A stretch of DNA of 64,000 nt from Bdellovibrionales bacterium GWA1_52_35 (GCA_001769805.1 MEPO01000007.1:1-64000), one strand, 5' to 3'; counted from the stretch's first letter, positions 1 through 8,103 are shown. Made by a program: numbers and translations. The notes: a model not told the origin generated them from the letters alone.

Positions 1-1414
1 CCTGAGTAATACTGATCGCAGGAGTCGCTCCACCTGTGCTCGAAAGAGGAGCATCGGCTGTCACACTTGTCACCGTGCCGCCGCCCGATTGAGCAATCAC
101 ACTCCATGCAGCGCCCGTATCGGTATAAATTTTGTTCGTATCAGTTGCAAAGTAAAGGCGCCCTGCCGTCCAGCCTCCCGCAGGTTTTGAAGCATCTGCT
201 CCAGACTGCATGGACGGAGTGCCACCTGCATTCTGTACCAGTGCATCTGTAATTCCGTAACCGGCAAGGTCTGTCGGGGTATCATCGATCGTGCTCCACG
301 CCTGATTATGAGCTGCTGCCGCGAAAGTACTTGGAGCCGGACCATCAATCAACTGACCGGACCCGTTCCATACTGCAATATTTCCGTTCGTCGGTGTCCC
401 TACTTTATCGGTCTTCGCATTGAAGGCAGACCAGTCGCCTGTCGAAAGATATCCATCAGTCGTTCCATTCGCCTGAGAGATACTGATCACAGGAGTGGTT
501 GTTCCATTTACAACAGAAACCGGTGCCGTACCGCTCACGCCCGTGACCGAACCATTGCCAGTGCCGGGCGTGTAGGTGACCCACTTTGTTCCATCCCACT
601 GCAGCGACTCACCCGCACTGAGTCCGGAAAGGTCATCGAGCGCTTTGCCGCCCAAGGATGTATCGGCATATCCTTTCGTGGAGACGTCCGTTGAATTAGT
701 CGGCGCTCCACTGACCGTGACTTGAGAAAATGCCGGTGTAGAATTCAGTACGGCGTACCGTGCATCGTGGTTATGTAGATCAAGCGTCGACAAATCGACA
801 TTCGAAACCAGCTTTTCAATGTTGGCCTGCGTGAGGCTCGCCGGCGATCCTGTCTGAACGAAACTTGAAGGAATCAAACCTTGAAGGGTCTCCGCCACAA
901 TTGCTGAAGGTGTCGTGCCAATGGCCAGATCAGGACTTAAAGTTTCAGAAACTCCCGTCGCAAGAGGCGTCACGATGATCTGAAGTTTCCTGACATCACC
1001 CGGTGCAGGAGCATAGATGCAACCCGGATTTGATCCGTGTTCTGTAACAATAAGCGGGGCGGAATTCGAGAAAACCTGGGACATCGTCTTCTCGGGGTCA
1101 TTGGCCGTGCGCTTGACTGCGTCCATGCTTGGCGCAACCCCGGACCCGATTACCAACGAGACCAGCCCACTTGTGGCACTCAAATCAATTCCGGACTGGC
1201 TTTCTTCGTAAAGCAAACACCCCGTTGGACTGTAGATTCCGAAAGTAAAATCAACAACGCCACTCATCGGAGCGGTCCCCGCTGAGTTCAGCAGCCGGCC
1301 GGAATATACGAAGCCCTGCGCTCCCGATGCAGCCACACCTACCGATGGCTGTAACGCAATCAGCGTAAGTACTCCGTAAGTCGCTAATCCGAATAATCTT
1401 CGGACCTGAGTCAT
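1..1414 (-). CDS. Tail-fibre-like exported repetitive protein, 5' part
   Basis: This reading frame is open from the ATG at 1414 (preceded by GGAAAGGAAAATGG) to the window edge, giving the first 471 residues of a longer protein. Residues 1-30 form a signal peptide with a short basic start and a hydrophobic stretch. Residues 31-190 look like a globular N-terminal domain. From about residue 200 the sequence has the low-complexity style of phage tail-fibre and surface-fibre proteins, with motifs such as GYLSTGDWSAFNAK, AWSTIDDTPTDLAGYGITDA and GRLYFATDTNKIYTDTG, and Gly/Ser/Thr-rich linkers. I infer an exported trimeric fibre or adhesin; no enzymatic motif is visible. The C-terminus is outside the window. 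A decayed partial copy of the gene lies just upstream (1741-2221), which suggests the family recombines or duplicates locally. Confidence 0.8.
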   Translation of the reverse strand, partial: MTQVRRLFGLATYGVLTLIALQPSVGVAASGAQGFVYSGRLLNSAGTAPMSGVVDFTFGIYSPTGCLLYEESQSGIDLSATSGLVSLVIGSGVAPSMDAVKRTANDPEKTMSQVFSNSAPLIVTEHGSNPGCIYAPAPGDVRKLQIIVTPLATGVSETLSPDLAIGTTPSAIVAETLQGLIPSSFVQTGSPASLTQANIEKLVSNVDLSTLDLHNHDARYAVLNSTPAFSQVTVSGAPTNSTDVSTKGYADTSLGGKALDDLSGLSAGESLQWDGTKWVTYTPGTGNGSVTGVSGTAPVSVVNGTTTPVISISQANGTTDGYLSTGDWSAFNAKTDKVGTPTNGNIAVWNGSGQLIDGPAPSTFAAAAHNQAWSTIDDTPTDLAGYGITDALVQNAGGTPSMQSGADASKPAGGWTAGRLYFATDTNKIYTDTGAAWSVIAQSGGGTVTSVTADAPLSSTGGATPAISITQ

Positions 1415-1512
1415 TCCATTTTCCTTTCCAATGAAAACAACTTCTTATCGGCCGTTCGGTGAAAAAAATTCGCTAGAATTTCAAGATCACTCGATACCGC
1501 AACGTTCCACAT
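1281..1512 (-). repeat. Direct repeat copy A (5' end and leader of fibre gene)
   Basis: This block covers codons 1-44 of the fibre-like gene and about 98 bases of its leader. It recurs at 2088-2317 in the same orientation with scattered substitutions and small indels. Identity stays high across both the coding and the non-coding part, so the duplication included the untranslated leader. Confidence 0.85.
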
Positions 1513-1740
1513 CCACAAGAAGAGAGAGAGATACTCAAATTATAGATTAGTTGACTATTCTACTCAATGTTAATAGCGAGCGAGATTAATTAATGATCTC
1601 AGCGTATTCGAAGAGGTAAATTAGTTAAGTATATAAAAATTCATAAAAAACCGGGGTTTCGCAGCACCTCTGAGCGCGCCCGCAAATTTCTTAGGTCGAA
1701 AATCAAAACTAAACAATGATCTCTCTTCTTCAACTGCAGT
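1415..1740. other. Gene-free A/T-rich stretch
   Basis: No supported gene lies here. The left part is the leader and candidate promoter of the fibre-like gene; the rest (about 1570-1740) is A/T-rich with no convincing hairpin, RNA gene or open frame. Confidence 0.6.
1539..1567 (-). promoter_or_regulatory. Candidate sigma-70 promoter of the fibre-like gene
   Basis: On the minus strand a TTGAGT box (1562-1567) is followed by exactly 17 bases and a perfect TATAAT (1539-1544). It would give a leader of about 118 bases before the ATG at 1414. The leader holds a CT repeat (1521-1530) and the block that is duplicated at 2222-2317. The duplicated copy stops short of this promoter. Confidence 0.55.
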
Positions 1741-2221
1741 TCAGAATCCACTCGCCCAAGAAACGTAAACAACTGAACCAACTCAGATCAACGTGTAAAT
1801 CGAATGAAGAAGAAGCAGTTCTTACTCCGTTGGCCGGTTTAAACCGGTAAGAAACAGTTCCCGCATCAGCACCGGTAGTGGTGGTACTAAAGAACAGGCT
1901 GTGGTTCCTACTTCCGTAATGATTAGAGTGTAGGTTCCGCCATCACGCAGGCTAACGAAAGACATGCCCGCAGAACAATCGTAGTCAGTGGAGATTGCGT
2001 TGCCGTTATTCCAATCCACACTCGAGGTCCCGCCCGTTAGCGTCTGGGTTTTTGAGAAAACCTGACCGACAGCCTTAATGAAGATACGCTGAATTAAGCA
2101 GCCGGCCGGAATAGACAAAGCCCTGCGCTCCCAATGCAGCCGCGCCTACCGATGGTGGAGCGCAATCAGCGTAAGTAACTCCGTAAACCGCCAATCCGAA
2201 TAATCTTCGGACCTGAGTCGT
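1741..2221 (-). pseudogene. Decayed, internally deleted copy of a fibre-like gene
   Basis: Read on the minus strand, the copy starts at 2221 where the ATG of the intact gene is ACG. About 45 codons match the neighbouring gene's N-terminus (signal peptide and FVYSGRLLN), with an extra T and a compensating deletion in between. At about 2087 it jumps to what looks like a C-terminal module (VFSKTQTLTGGTSSVDWNN, then STDYDCSAGMSFVSLRDGG and GTYTLIITEVGTTACS). A frameshift near 1893 moves this into another frame (TTTTGADAGTVSYRF), a further shift occurs near 1800, and an in-frame TGA interrupts IYTLI-VGSVVYVSWASGF before the end at 1741. A 98-codon open stretch survives at 1822-2118 but has no start context. 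Start loss, internal deletion, frameshifts and a stop together support a pseudogene. Confidence 0.8.
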
Positions 2222-2317
2222 TCCATTTTCCTTTCCAATGAAAACAACTTCTTATCGGCCGTTCGGTAAAAAAATTCGCGAGAACTTCAAGATCACTCGT
2301 ACCGCAACGTTCCACAT
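2088..2317 (-). repeat. Direct repeat copy B (within pseudogene and its leader)
   Basis: This is the second copy of the block at 1281-1512. It ends at the same point of the leader (CAACGTTCCACAT) and so lacks the TTGAGT-N17-TATAAT promoter found beyond copy A. On the other side homology ends at the internal deletion junction near 2088. Confidence 0.85.
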
Positions 2318-2516
2318 TATTAACAAAACAGAAATAGCTAAAGATGTCATCGCATTAGCAGACGTAAATCCGGTACGGAACTCGAAGCAAACCCCTTTTT
2401 GACTCATCATTTCACAACAGCAGAGATTGACGCAGTACAGATTTTTTTGATTGACCTTCTGTTATAAATCCCGAATTCTTTGACTCCTGATGAATGTGGT
2501 CAGATAATGTTCGTAT

Positions 2517-2831
2517 ATGTGGATTGTTGTACGTTCTTTCATAATCCTTATTTCAATGATCACTTTTCTCACCCTGGCTTCAGGATGCGCGAAAGTGAAG
2601 CTTGTCAATGGTCAAAGCACATTGGTATCCGCCCCTGCTCCTGTCGAAACTGTAGAGCAAACCAACTATCAACCCGGTCCCGCCACTGCTCTTATTTCGG
2701 GAGGGAGTATCTCCACAGGTTCCAGCATGAGAATGCAATCCAGTATTGGCCAAATCTCGGGTGGCGCGGTTCAGACCGGCATCACGATGATTGCAGTCTC
2801 CGGTATCGAAGGGACCTACCTCGAAGAATAA
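2517..2831 (+). CDS. Small lipoprotein, function unknown
   Basis: A 104-residue protein with a hydrophobic signal segment ending in a lipobox (LASGC, Cys24), so it should be lipidated and envelope-anchored. The mature part is short and rich in Gly, Ser and Met, with a repeated pattern of GG-S-I-TGSSM and GGAVQTGITM; it has no domain I recognise. The start is uncertain because no strong ribosome-binding site precedes the ATG. It lies 41 bases upstream of the SH3/barrel gene in the same orientation and the two may be co-transcribed. The position beside fibre-like genes suggests a surface-related role, which is inference only. Confidence 0.65.
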   Translation: MWIVVRSFIILISMITFLTLASGCAKVKLVNGQSTLVSAPAPVETVEQTNYQPGPATALISGGSISTGSSMRMQSSIGQISGGAVQTGITMIAVSGIEGTYLEE

Positions 2832-2872
2832 CCGGACCTCCTTATAACCTTGTGCTATCTTTAAATTAAGCC

Positions 2873-3769
2873 ATGTTACAAAAAATTTCTCTTGGTCTTT
2901 TGGCCTGCATGATTGCCGGAGTTTTACCAAGTTCAAAGGCTCTTGCCGCTGGTCGCGATCCGGTCAAAGCCAAAGCTACTATCATCGCAAACACCTGGAT
3001 CTATTCCGACGCCAAAAAAAGCGCTGTGATCGGAAAATACCCGCAGCCCGTTACAGCCATGGCGGAAGGCCCGTTTCCGGGAAATTGGTATCGTATTCCT
3101 TTATCCGGCGCGACCGAGTACGGCTGGGTCGAGGCGGAAAGTCTCATCTTTCAAACACCTCTGGCATCAGCCAGCACCAGTTCCTCACCCCGCGGGTTTG
3201 TTCCAGTTCTGCCGTCTCGGGTGCTCTCTGTATCGGCCGGCCTACGGACCGCCTCCCCCTCCGCTCTCCTCATAACAGGAACTGAACCAGCAGAATCCGG
3301 GACCATGATGGGCTTCGGACTTTTAGCGACTTCGAAGCTTTCCCATGACTGGCGAATAGGCATTGGTCTTGATCGTTTCATTTTCAATAGGAAAACATCC
3401 GCACTCGCGACGCCATCAGTCTACGAAATCACTGAACTGGCAGCGTTGTTTCATTTGTACTGGAGGATTCCCCTCCACCTGAAACGTTTTGCGTTCGAAG
3501 TGAACGCCGCATTGGGCGGAGTAATGACCTCTGTCCAGACACCCTGGCTTTTGACAAGCGGAATTCTTGCCCCAACCTTTCAAGGAGGCCTGCTCACTTC
3601 CATGAAATTAACGGAAAGCTTCTGGGCGACCGCTGGTGCAGGCTACAGGGTTCTGTCTCTCAGCGATATACCGGTCTCACAACTGGCCGAGAGCACGGCC
3701 ACGGGGAATGCAAATATAAATCTCAGTGGCGTATCGCTGACGTTGGGACTGAGTTACGCATTTCAATAG
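2873..3769 (+). CDS. Exported SH3-domain / outer-membrane barrel-like protein
   Basis: The 298-residue product begins with a signal peptide (residues 1-26, ending ALAA). Residues 33-95 resemble a bacterial SH3 domain (ANTWIYSDAKKSAVIGKY, NWYRIPLSG, EYGWVEAESL), a fold that often binds peptidoglycan or peptides. Residues 125-298 contain alternating amphipathic strands with aromatic girdles and a C-terminal strand ending in aromatic Phe (LTLGLSYAFQ), the usual end of an outer-membrane beta-barrel. I infer a barrel with a periplasmic SH3 module, linking the outer membrane to the wall. A Ser/Pro-rich linker lies between the parts. It is the last gene before the convergent FN3 lipoprotein. Confidence 0.65.
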   Translation: MLQKISLGLLACMIAGVLPSSKALAAGRDPVKAKATIIANTWIYSDAKKSAVIGKYPQPVTAMAEGPFPGNWYRIPLSGATEYGWVEAESLIFQTPLASASTSSSPRGFVPVLPSRVLSVSAGLRTASPSALLITGTEPAESGTMMGFGLLATSKLSHDWRIGIGLDRFIFNRKTSALATPSVYEITELAALFHLYWRIPLHLKRFAFEVNAALGGVMTSVQTPWLLTSGILAPTFQGGLLTSMKLTESFWATAGAGYRVLSLSDIPVSQLAESTATGNANINLSGVSLTLGLSYAFQ

Positions 3770-3784
3770 TTGGAATGCAAGTGT

Positions 3785-4180
3785 TCAGGGCGCCTCTTTC
3801 ACCAATTCGGCCGCAAGATCACTTTCAACCCCAGAGCTGTTCACCGCGCCGATTGAAAAATAATATCGGGTGCCGCTCACAAGACCGGCGACCGTATAAC
3901 TTGTGGCTGCCTTGGTTACGTTTGTGATTGTCTCAGTGTAAGTGCCTGAAGCCGTACCATAGTGAATCCGATAGCTCGCAAGATCACGAATCGGCGTCTC
4001 ATCTGTATTCGCCACCGGAGCATCCCACCTGAGAGTGATACTTCCCGGGACCGCTTTCTCCATCGTGATAGGAGCGGCAGCATTGGTGAGTGCGACAGTC
4101 GTTCGACAGCCCGTCACGCAAAGACCCAAAACCAATAATATCACTACTGCTTTACGCACAATCATCTCCGTCCTGTTCAT
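3785..4180 (-). CDS. Lipoprotein with one fibronectin type III domain
   Basis: A 131-residue product whose signal peptide ends in a lipobox (LCVTGC). Residues 38-131 form a single FN3 domain: ITLRWDAPV, then ASYRIHYGT, TSYTVAGLVSGTRYYFSIGAVNSSG and a final strand. FN3 modules mediate protein or glycan contact outside the cell. The ATG overlaps the TGA of the upstream DUF4082 gene by four bases (ATGA), so the two are translationally coupled. The upstream protein ends in KPPTNLR, which looks like the first strand of an FN3 domain, so the pair may derive from one longer protein. Confidence 0.75.
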   Translation of the reverse strand: MNRTEMIVRKAVVILLVLGLCVTGCRTTVALTNAAAPITMEKAVPGSITLRWDAPVANTDETPIRDLASYRIHYGTASGTYTETITNVTKAATSYTVAGLVSGTRYYFSIGAVNSSGVESDLAAELVKEAP

Positions 4181-5070
4181 CTTAAATTCGTGGGTGGCTT
4201 GGGCTTGCGATTCACCACCTGCGTGATGGAGTCCGAGGCCGCATTGCCTGAAGAATCAAAAGCCTGTACTGCGAGCGTATAAATGGCATTGAGGTGGACA
4301 CCGGAATCCCAGCTGAATGCATAAGGCGCGGTCGTATCGCTGGCTTTGAGAACCCCCCCTACATAAAAATCGACTCTGCTGATAGCCACATCATCCGCGG
4401 CATTTACGGCGACTGTTACGGTTCCCACCGCGGTCGCACCGGATGTGGGCGAGGTGATTGAAACCGTGGGAAGCGTGACATCGGCCACGAAGATCACATC
4501 ACGAAAATAATTATCGTTCCGAATGGAAGCAGTCGCTGGGAAAGAACCCGGGCTTCCTTCAACTCCATTTGCCCCGGCAACAGAAACCAGATCCCCTCTT
4601 CCTACCGCCGTTTCCAAGTCATAACTGCTAGACGCAAAATGGGTATTGGCAGTTACGGAAACGACATACGGCGTATTGCTTGAAATCGTGAGCGGCTCAG
4701 GAAGCGGCTGAATCTGCCAGTCCGCGACCGTTTCATTTTCAAATTCAACGCGCGCCAGCTCTTCTCCTGAGTAAGACCAGATTCTACCGGTATGTGAACC
4801 CGTTTCACCTAAAGCTTTAAAGTAACGTATCGCCCGGATCTGCCCCGGTTTGAACGATTGGAATTTCATCCCGAGTTCGAGTGGGCCATTCGTCGACTCT
4901 TCAGTTTCTGAAAGTTCCGGAACCAAGGGACCCAAAACCGTCTGACCCCCGGGAATTGAGTCGACGGCAAAGGCCGGACAAACGAACAGCAGCAAGGCAG
5001 CCCCGAAAAGGGCACTCCCGAAATCGCGAAAACATTTCGCTGAAGAAAGGCAGCCTATTTTACATTCCAT
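4177..5070 (-). CDS. Exported DUF4082 and Ig-like domain protein
   Basis: The 297-residue product carries a signal peptide (about 1-35). Residues 45-195 match the DUF4082 pattern (LELGMKFQSFKPGQIRAIRYF, TGSHTGRIWS, NTPYVVSVTA, NYFRDVIFV), a jelly-roll module of secreted proteins often joined to adhesive or carbohydrate-linked domains. Residues 200-285 form a bacterial Ig-like domain (PTVSITSPTSGATAVGTVTV, VDFYVGGVLKASDTTAPYAF, YTLAVQAFDSSGNAA). It ends abruptly in KPKPPTNLR, a tail also seen at the C-termini of the two secreted proteins at 12636 and 14440. It is the first gene of a two-gene operon with the FN3 lipoprotein. Confidence 0.8.
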   Translation of the reverse strand: MECKIGCLSSAKCFRDFGSALFGAALLLFVCPAFAVDSIPGGQTVLGPLVPELSETEESTNGPLELGMKFQSFKPGQIRAIRYFKALGETGSHTGRIWSYSGEELARVEFENETVADWQIQPLPEPLTISSNTPYVVSVTANTHFASSSYDLETAVGRGDLVSVAGANGVEGSPGSFPATASIRNDNYFRDVIFVADVTLPTVSITSPTSGATAVGTVTVAVNAADDVAISRVDFYVGGVLKASDTTAPYAFSWDSGVHLNAIYTLAVQAFDSSGNAASDSITQVVNRKPKPPTNLR

Positions 5071-5221
5071 TCCTATCTCTCATTATAGGACGATCAAAAT
5101 ACCTAAAACAAGCGGCAAACCCGCCACTTGGCCTGTGATCAACAGCCCTCAGCCGGAACTGTTTACGTGACCCGGCAAAATTTTCCCCTCGATGGTCTGA
5201 GCCTTGAAGCTAATATTCCCG

Positions 5222-6136
5222 ATGGAAAATCAAAATCACAATTCACGTGGCCGGGAGGCCAATCGACCCAGGGAAATTCCGAAGCTCGGCTGGAGGGACA
5301 TCCTCAAACGGACGAAAACCGGCCTTTCGGAAGAAAATGCCTCAATCATCGCAGCCGGGGTGGCGTTTTATGCCTTCCTCAGCATTCCCGCCCTTCTGAC
5401 CGCACTCGTTTCCATCTATGGATTGATTGCCGATCCTGCTCAAGTGCAGCAGCAAATGAGTGCGTTGCAGGGGGTTGTTCCTGCCGAAGGCCTTTCCATC
5501 ATCAGCTCTCAGCTCACACGGGTTTCGGAACAGGCTGGTAATACTCTGACCCTGGCGTTGATTGGCAGTATTGGTTTCGCGCTCTGGAGTGGTTCCAACA
5601 GCATCAGAGCTTTGATCGGTGCCCTGAACATTGCCTATGAGGAAAAGGAGAAACGCGGGCCGGTAAAGCTATACGCCAGTTCGCTGCTCATGACTTTAGG
5701 TGCGGTGGTCGTTACTGTTTTGGTAATCGTGCTCGTCGTTGCGGTGACCGCTTTAGCCGGTACACTCAACTTTCCCGAGTTGCTCAAAAGCTTGATTACA
5801 GTTGCAAGGTGGCCGGTTTTGGCCCTGGTTGCGCTTTCTACTCTGGCCGCCGCTTACCACTACCTCCCCTCGAGAACCCGACCGAGATGGCAGTGGGTGA
5901 GCTGGGGAGCCGCTGCAGCCACACTTCTCTGGCTGGGAGCTTCGGCCCTTTTCTCCTGGTACGTCAGCAGCTTTGGGAATTACAACAAAACCTACGGCTC
6001 GCTTGCTGCAATTGTCGTTCTGCTCATGTGGCTTTACATCAGCGCGTTGATCATCATCTTCGGCGCGAAGCTGAATGCTGAAATCGAGCACCAGACTTCC
6101 AAAGACATGGCCGATACGGTCGGGCGGGCGAGCTGA
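5222..6136 (+). CDS. YihY/BrkB-family inner-membrane protein
   Basis: About 304 residues. The family was once misnamed ribonuclease BN; it is now regarded as an integral membrane protein of uncertain function. The sequence shows a cytosolic start, six hydrophobic segments between residues 40 and 290, and the family signatures ASIIAAGVAFYAFLSIPALL, GSIGFALWSGSNSIRALIGALN and FGNYNKTYGSLAAIVVLLMWLY. The frame extends upstream to a TTG at 5204, but ATG at 5222 is the likelier start. The TGA stop forms one half of the palindrome TGATCA, the other half being the stop of the convergent gene. Confidence 0.85.
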   Translation: MENQNHNSRGREANRPREIPKLGWRDILKRTKTGLSEENASIIAAGVAFYAFLSIPALLTALVSIYGLIADPAQVQQQMSALQGVVPAEGLSIISSQLTRVSEQAGNTLTLALIGSIGFALWSGSNSIRALIGALNIAYEEKEKRGPVKLYASSLLMTLGAVVVTVLVIVLVVAVTALAGTLNFPELLKSLITVARWPVLALVALSTLAAAYHYLPSRTRPRWQWVSWGAAAATLLWLGASALFSWYVSSFGNYNKTYGSLAAIVVLLMWLYISALIIIFGAKLNAEIEHQTSKDMADTVGRAS

Positions 6137-6538
6137 TCAGGTCTTTTGTGCTTTGCTGATCATCTTTGCAAAATGATCCACATTGGTCGCCATGCGCTTG
6201 AATGCTACCAGGTGTTCGCGTTTTTCCTGGGCGCTGTTCCATTCCTTTTGGGCTTGAGCGCTCTTGATTTCCTTTTGGATTTCTTTTTTCACTTTTTCAA
6301 AAAAAACAAAATCGCTTTTATCGAACCAATGCAGGGGAAAGGGATCAAAGATGCCGCCTTCAATCACGAGAGCAATGTTCACAGCTCCCGCCGTGTTCCA
6401 CTCCTGCAGATTCTTTGCTGACCCGATTTTTGCATTCAGGCCGCTCCGGACAGTTTTACGGATAGAATCAAAAACCTGCAGCATCAAATCAGAACTGGCG
6501 TCACTACCGGTCCAATCAATCAAATTTTCATAGCCCAT
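6137..6538 (-). CDS. Conserved-looking hypothetical protein
   Basis: A 133-residue cytosolic protein without a recognised domain. The N-terminal half has mixed helix and strand character (LIDWTGSDASSDLMLQVFDS); the C-terminal third is a charged helix rich in Lys, Glu and Gln (FEKVKKEIQKEIKSAQAQKE), likely a coiled coil. An AAAGGAG box abuts an ATG at 6544, so the next ATG at 6538, six bases further on, is the better start. It is convergent with and directly adjacent to the BrkB gene. Confidence 0.55.
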   Translation of the reverse strand: MGYENLIDWTGSDASSDLMLQVFDSIRKTVRSGLNAKIGSAKNLQEWNTAGAVNIALVIEGGIFDPFPLHWFDKSDFVFFEKVKKEIQKEIKSAQAQKEWNSAQEKREHLVAFKRMATNVDHFAKMISKAQKT

Positions 6539-6604
6539 GGTCATCTCCTTTGTTTCCCTCCGACCCTAATTCAAATTCACTCGAAAAGACAGTTTGTATG
6601 AAGT

Positions 6605-7111
6605 ATGTTCGAAAATATGAAATTGAAACGCACCCCGGAGCTGCATGCCTTTTTCACCACCTACATTTCCGATGCCGACCCTGGTCTCGATCAACAAACC
6701 ACGCGTGATTTTGCCGCAACCGTGCCTCCCGCGCACCTGCAGCAGCTCGCGGCACAAACCAAGCTCCTGATTGCCGACCCGGAGCTCCCCATTGACGAAC
6801 TCGGAAGCGAAGCGAATCGCTGGTTTGGTGATGCCGAGGAAGCCCGTGTCTGGCTGAGTCAACTCCTGGAGATCCTCGATCAAGCACCGGCTTCAGAAGT
6901 TTTGGCTGTAAAAGACAGCAACGGAACTCTGCTAAAAGAAGGCGACTCGGTCATTGTTATCAAGGACCTCAAGGTCAAAGGCGGCACAAGCGATCTGAAG
7001 CGGGGTGCGATGATTAAAAAGATCCACCTGATCGATGATGCTGAGGCCATTGAGTGCCGCGTTGATGGCAGCACCCTTGTGCTCAAGACCTGCTTTCTAA
7101 AAAAATCCTGA
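6605..7111 (+). CDS. CdiI_2-like immunity domain fused to PhnA domain
   Basis: The 168-residue protein has two parts. Residues 100-168 match the C-terminal domain of PhnA/YjdM (VKDSNGTLLKEGDSVIVIKD, LKVKGGTSDLKRG, KIHLIDDAEAIECRVDG), an SH3-like fold of unknown biochemical role. Residues 9-92 (ELHAFFTTYISDADPGLDQ, then WFGDAEEARVWLSQLLEILD) resemble the helical CdiI_2 family of immunity proteins that neutralise contact-dependent toxins. The usual zinc ribbon of PhnA is absent, replaced by this helical part. No toxin gene is adjacent. The immunity assignment is by pattern only and could be a remote or coincidental match. Confidence 0.6.
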   Translation: MFENMKLKRTPELHAFFTTYISDADPGLDQQTTRDFAATVPPAHLQQLAAQTKLLIADPELPIDELGSEANRWFGDAEEARVWLSQLLEILDQAPASEVLAVKDSNGTLLKEGDSVIVIKDLKVKGGTSDLKRGAMIKKIHLIDDAEAIECRVDGSTLVLKTCFLKKS

Positions 7112-7210
7112 TTCGTTTCGCTTTGCAAGGGCCGTTGCTTTGGCTCGCTGCTGGGTCATAACAGGGCATGACACTTGCTCTCCTTAAAATCAAAATAGGA
7201 GATTATGCAT

Positions 7211-8023
7211 ATGGATAACGTAAACACGGTTGGTCGGGATCCAACCCGGGAACTTGAGAGATCTTCCATCAGCTGGCGAGCGATATTTGCCGGACTTTTC
7301 GTATCACTGCTGACCTATATGATTCTGATGGCATTTGGGATTGCCGTGGGAAGCGCAGGGTTGGCAAGCAATATTTCAGGTGGCCTCGAAGGCAGCACCC
7401 TATCGATCGGATCAGGGATATGGGTTGTTCTATCAGCTTTAGTTTCGCTTTTTGCGGGATGCTATTACGCAGCCCGCGCTGCTGGCCTGATCGCAACCCG
7501 GGTGGGAGCGATCCAGGGTCTGGTCGTTGCCTCCCTGTTTTTTCTGACAATGTTTTCGCAAATCGGGGCTGCGATCGGGTTCATTGGCGGCGGTCTGGGA
7601 TCGGCAGTCGGCTCAATCGGCAAAGGCGCCTCTGAAATAGCCAAAGCCCCGGAGGTACAGGACACGATCCAGTCGTCGCTCGGCGAACTCAATCTGAAGT
7701 CGCCGCCGGACCAAGTCGTGCAAGGAATCGCCACCCGGTTAATTCAGGGAAACACGATCGGAGCGCGTAATTATCTGGCAGCGCAGGCAGGAATTTCTCC
7801 GGCTGAAGCGCAAACCCGGATTGATACTATAGCGAATGACGTCCAAAGCACGGCAAGGGATATCGGACAAAAGACTGCGAAAGCGGTTTCAATGATCGGT
7901 TGGACAGTATTCGGCTACTTGCTTCTGGGCAGTCTAGCGGCCCTCTTCGGCGGTATGACTGGTGCCAAGTTCGCCGTAAAACATAGCGTTGAATACCGAC
8001 CGAGACACAAAACAGCAGCGTAA
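7211..8023 (+). CDS. Multi-pass membrane protein, function unknown
   Basis: About 270 residues with hydrophobic segments near 22-45, 62-85, 95-130 and 230-255. The start ISWRAIFAGLFVSLLTYMILM is typical of a widespread group of small membrane proteins labelled PhnA-like in some databases; the label is not evidence of function. A non-membrane stretch (residues 145-225) is rich in Ala, Gln and Asp. An AGGAGA box at 7197-7202 is too close to the ATG at 7205 and well spaced for the ATG at 7211, which I chose. A strong terminator follows at 8049-8076, so the gene is probably the end of its transcript. Confidence 0.6.
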   Translation: MDNVNTVGRDPTRELERSSISWRAIFAGLFVSLLTYMILMAFGIAVGSAGLASNISGGLEGSTLSIGSGIWVVLSALVSLFAGCYYAARAAGLIATRVGAIQGLVVASLFFLTMFSQIGAAIGFIGGGLGSAVGSIGKGASEIAKAPEVQDTIQSSLGELNLKSPPDQVVQGIATRLIQGNTIGARNYLAAQAGISPAEAQTRIDTIANDVQSTARDIGQKTAKAVSMIGWTVFGYLLLGSLAALFGGMTGAKFAVKHSVEYRPRHKTAA

Positions 8024-8048
8024 TTTCCCCACTGCTGATCAACAATAA

Positions 8049-8076
8049 GGGCACCTCATCGGCGAGGTGCCCTTTT
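8049..8076 (+). terminator. Rho-independent terminator
   Basis: A perfect 9-bp stem (GGGCACCTC / GAGGTGCCC) with a 6-base loop is followed by TTTT. It closes the membrane-protein transcript on the plus strand. On the minus strand the hairpin may also serve the convergent dps gene, though its T-run there is broken. Confidence 0.85.
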
Positions 8077-8103
8077 AATTTGCTCGCTTCTCATTTTTGC
8101 TGA

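Noticed and set aside
308..694. A 128-codon plus-strand open frame in the first kilobase
   Set aside because: It is antisense to the fibre-like gene, which has a signal peptide, a promoter and typical fibre motifs in a longer frame.
1521..1530. Alternating AG run as a regulatory repeat
   Set aside because: It is only ten bases long and not repeated elsewhere in the leader.
1822..2118. A 98-codon minus-strand frame as a real gene
   Set aside because: It begins inside a stretch homologous to the fibre gene's N-terminus in another frame, has no start context, and its end runs out of frame relative to the module it encodes; it fits a pseudogene.
5128..5541. A plus-strand open frame of 137 codons at the BrkB start
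   Set aside because: It overlaps the BrkB gene in another frame and has no domain or start signal.
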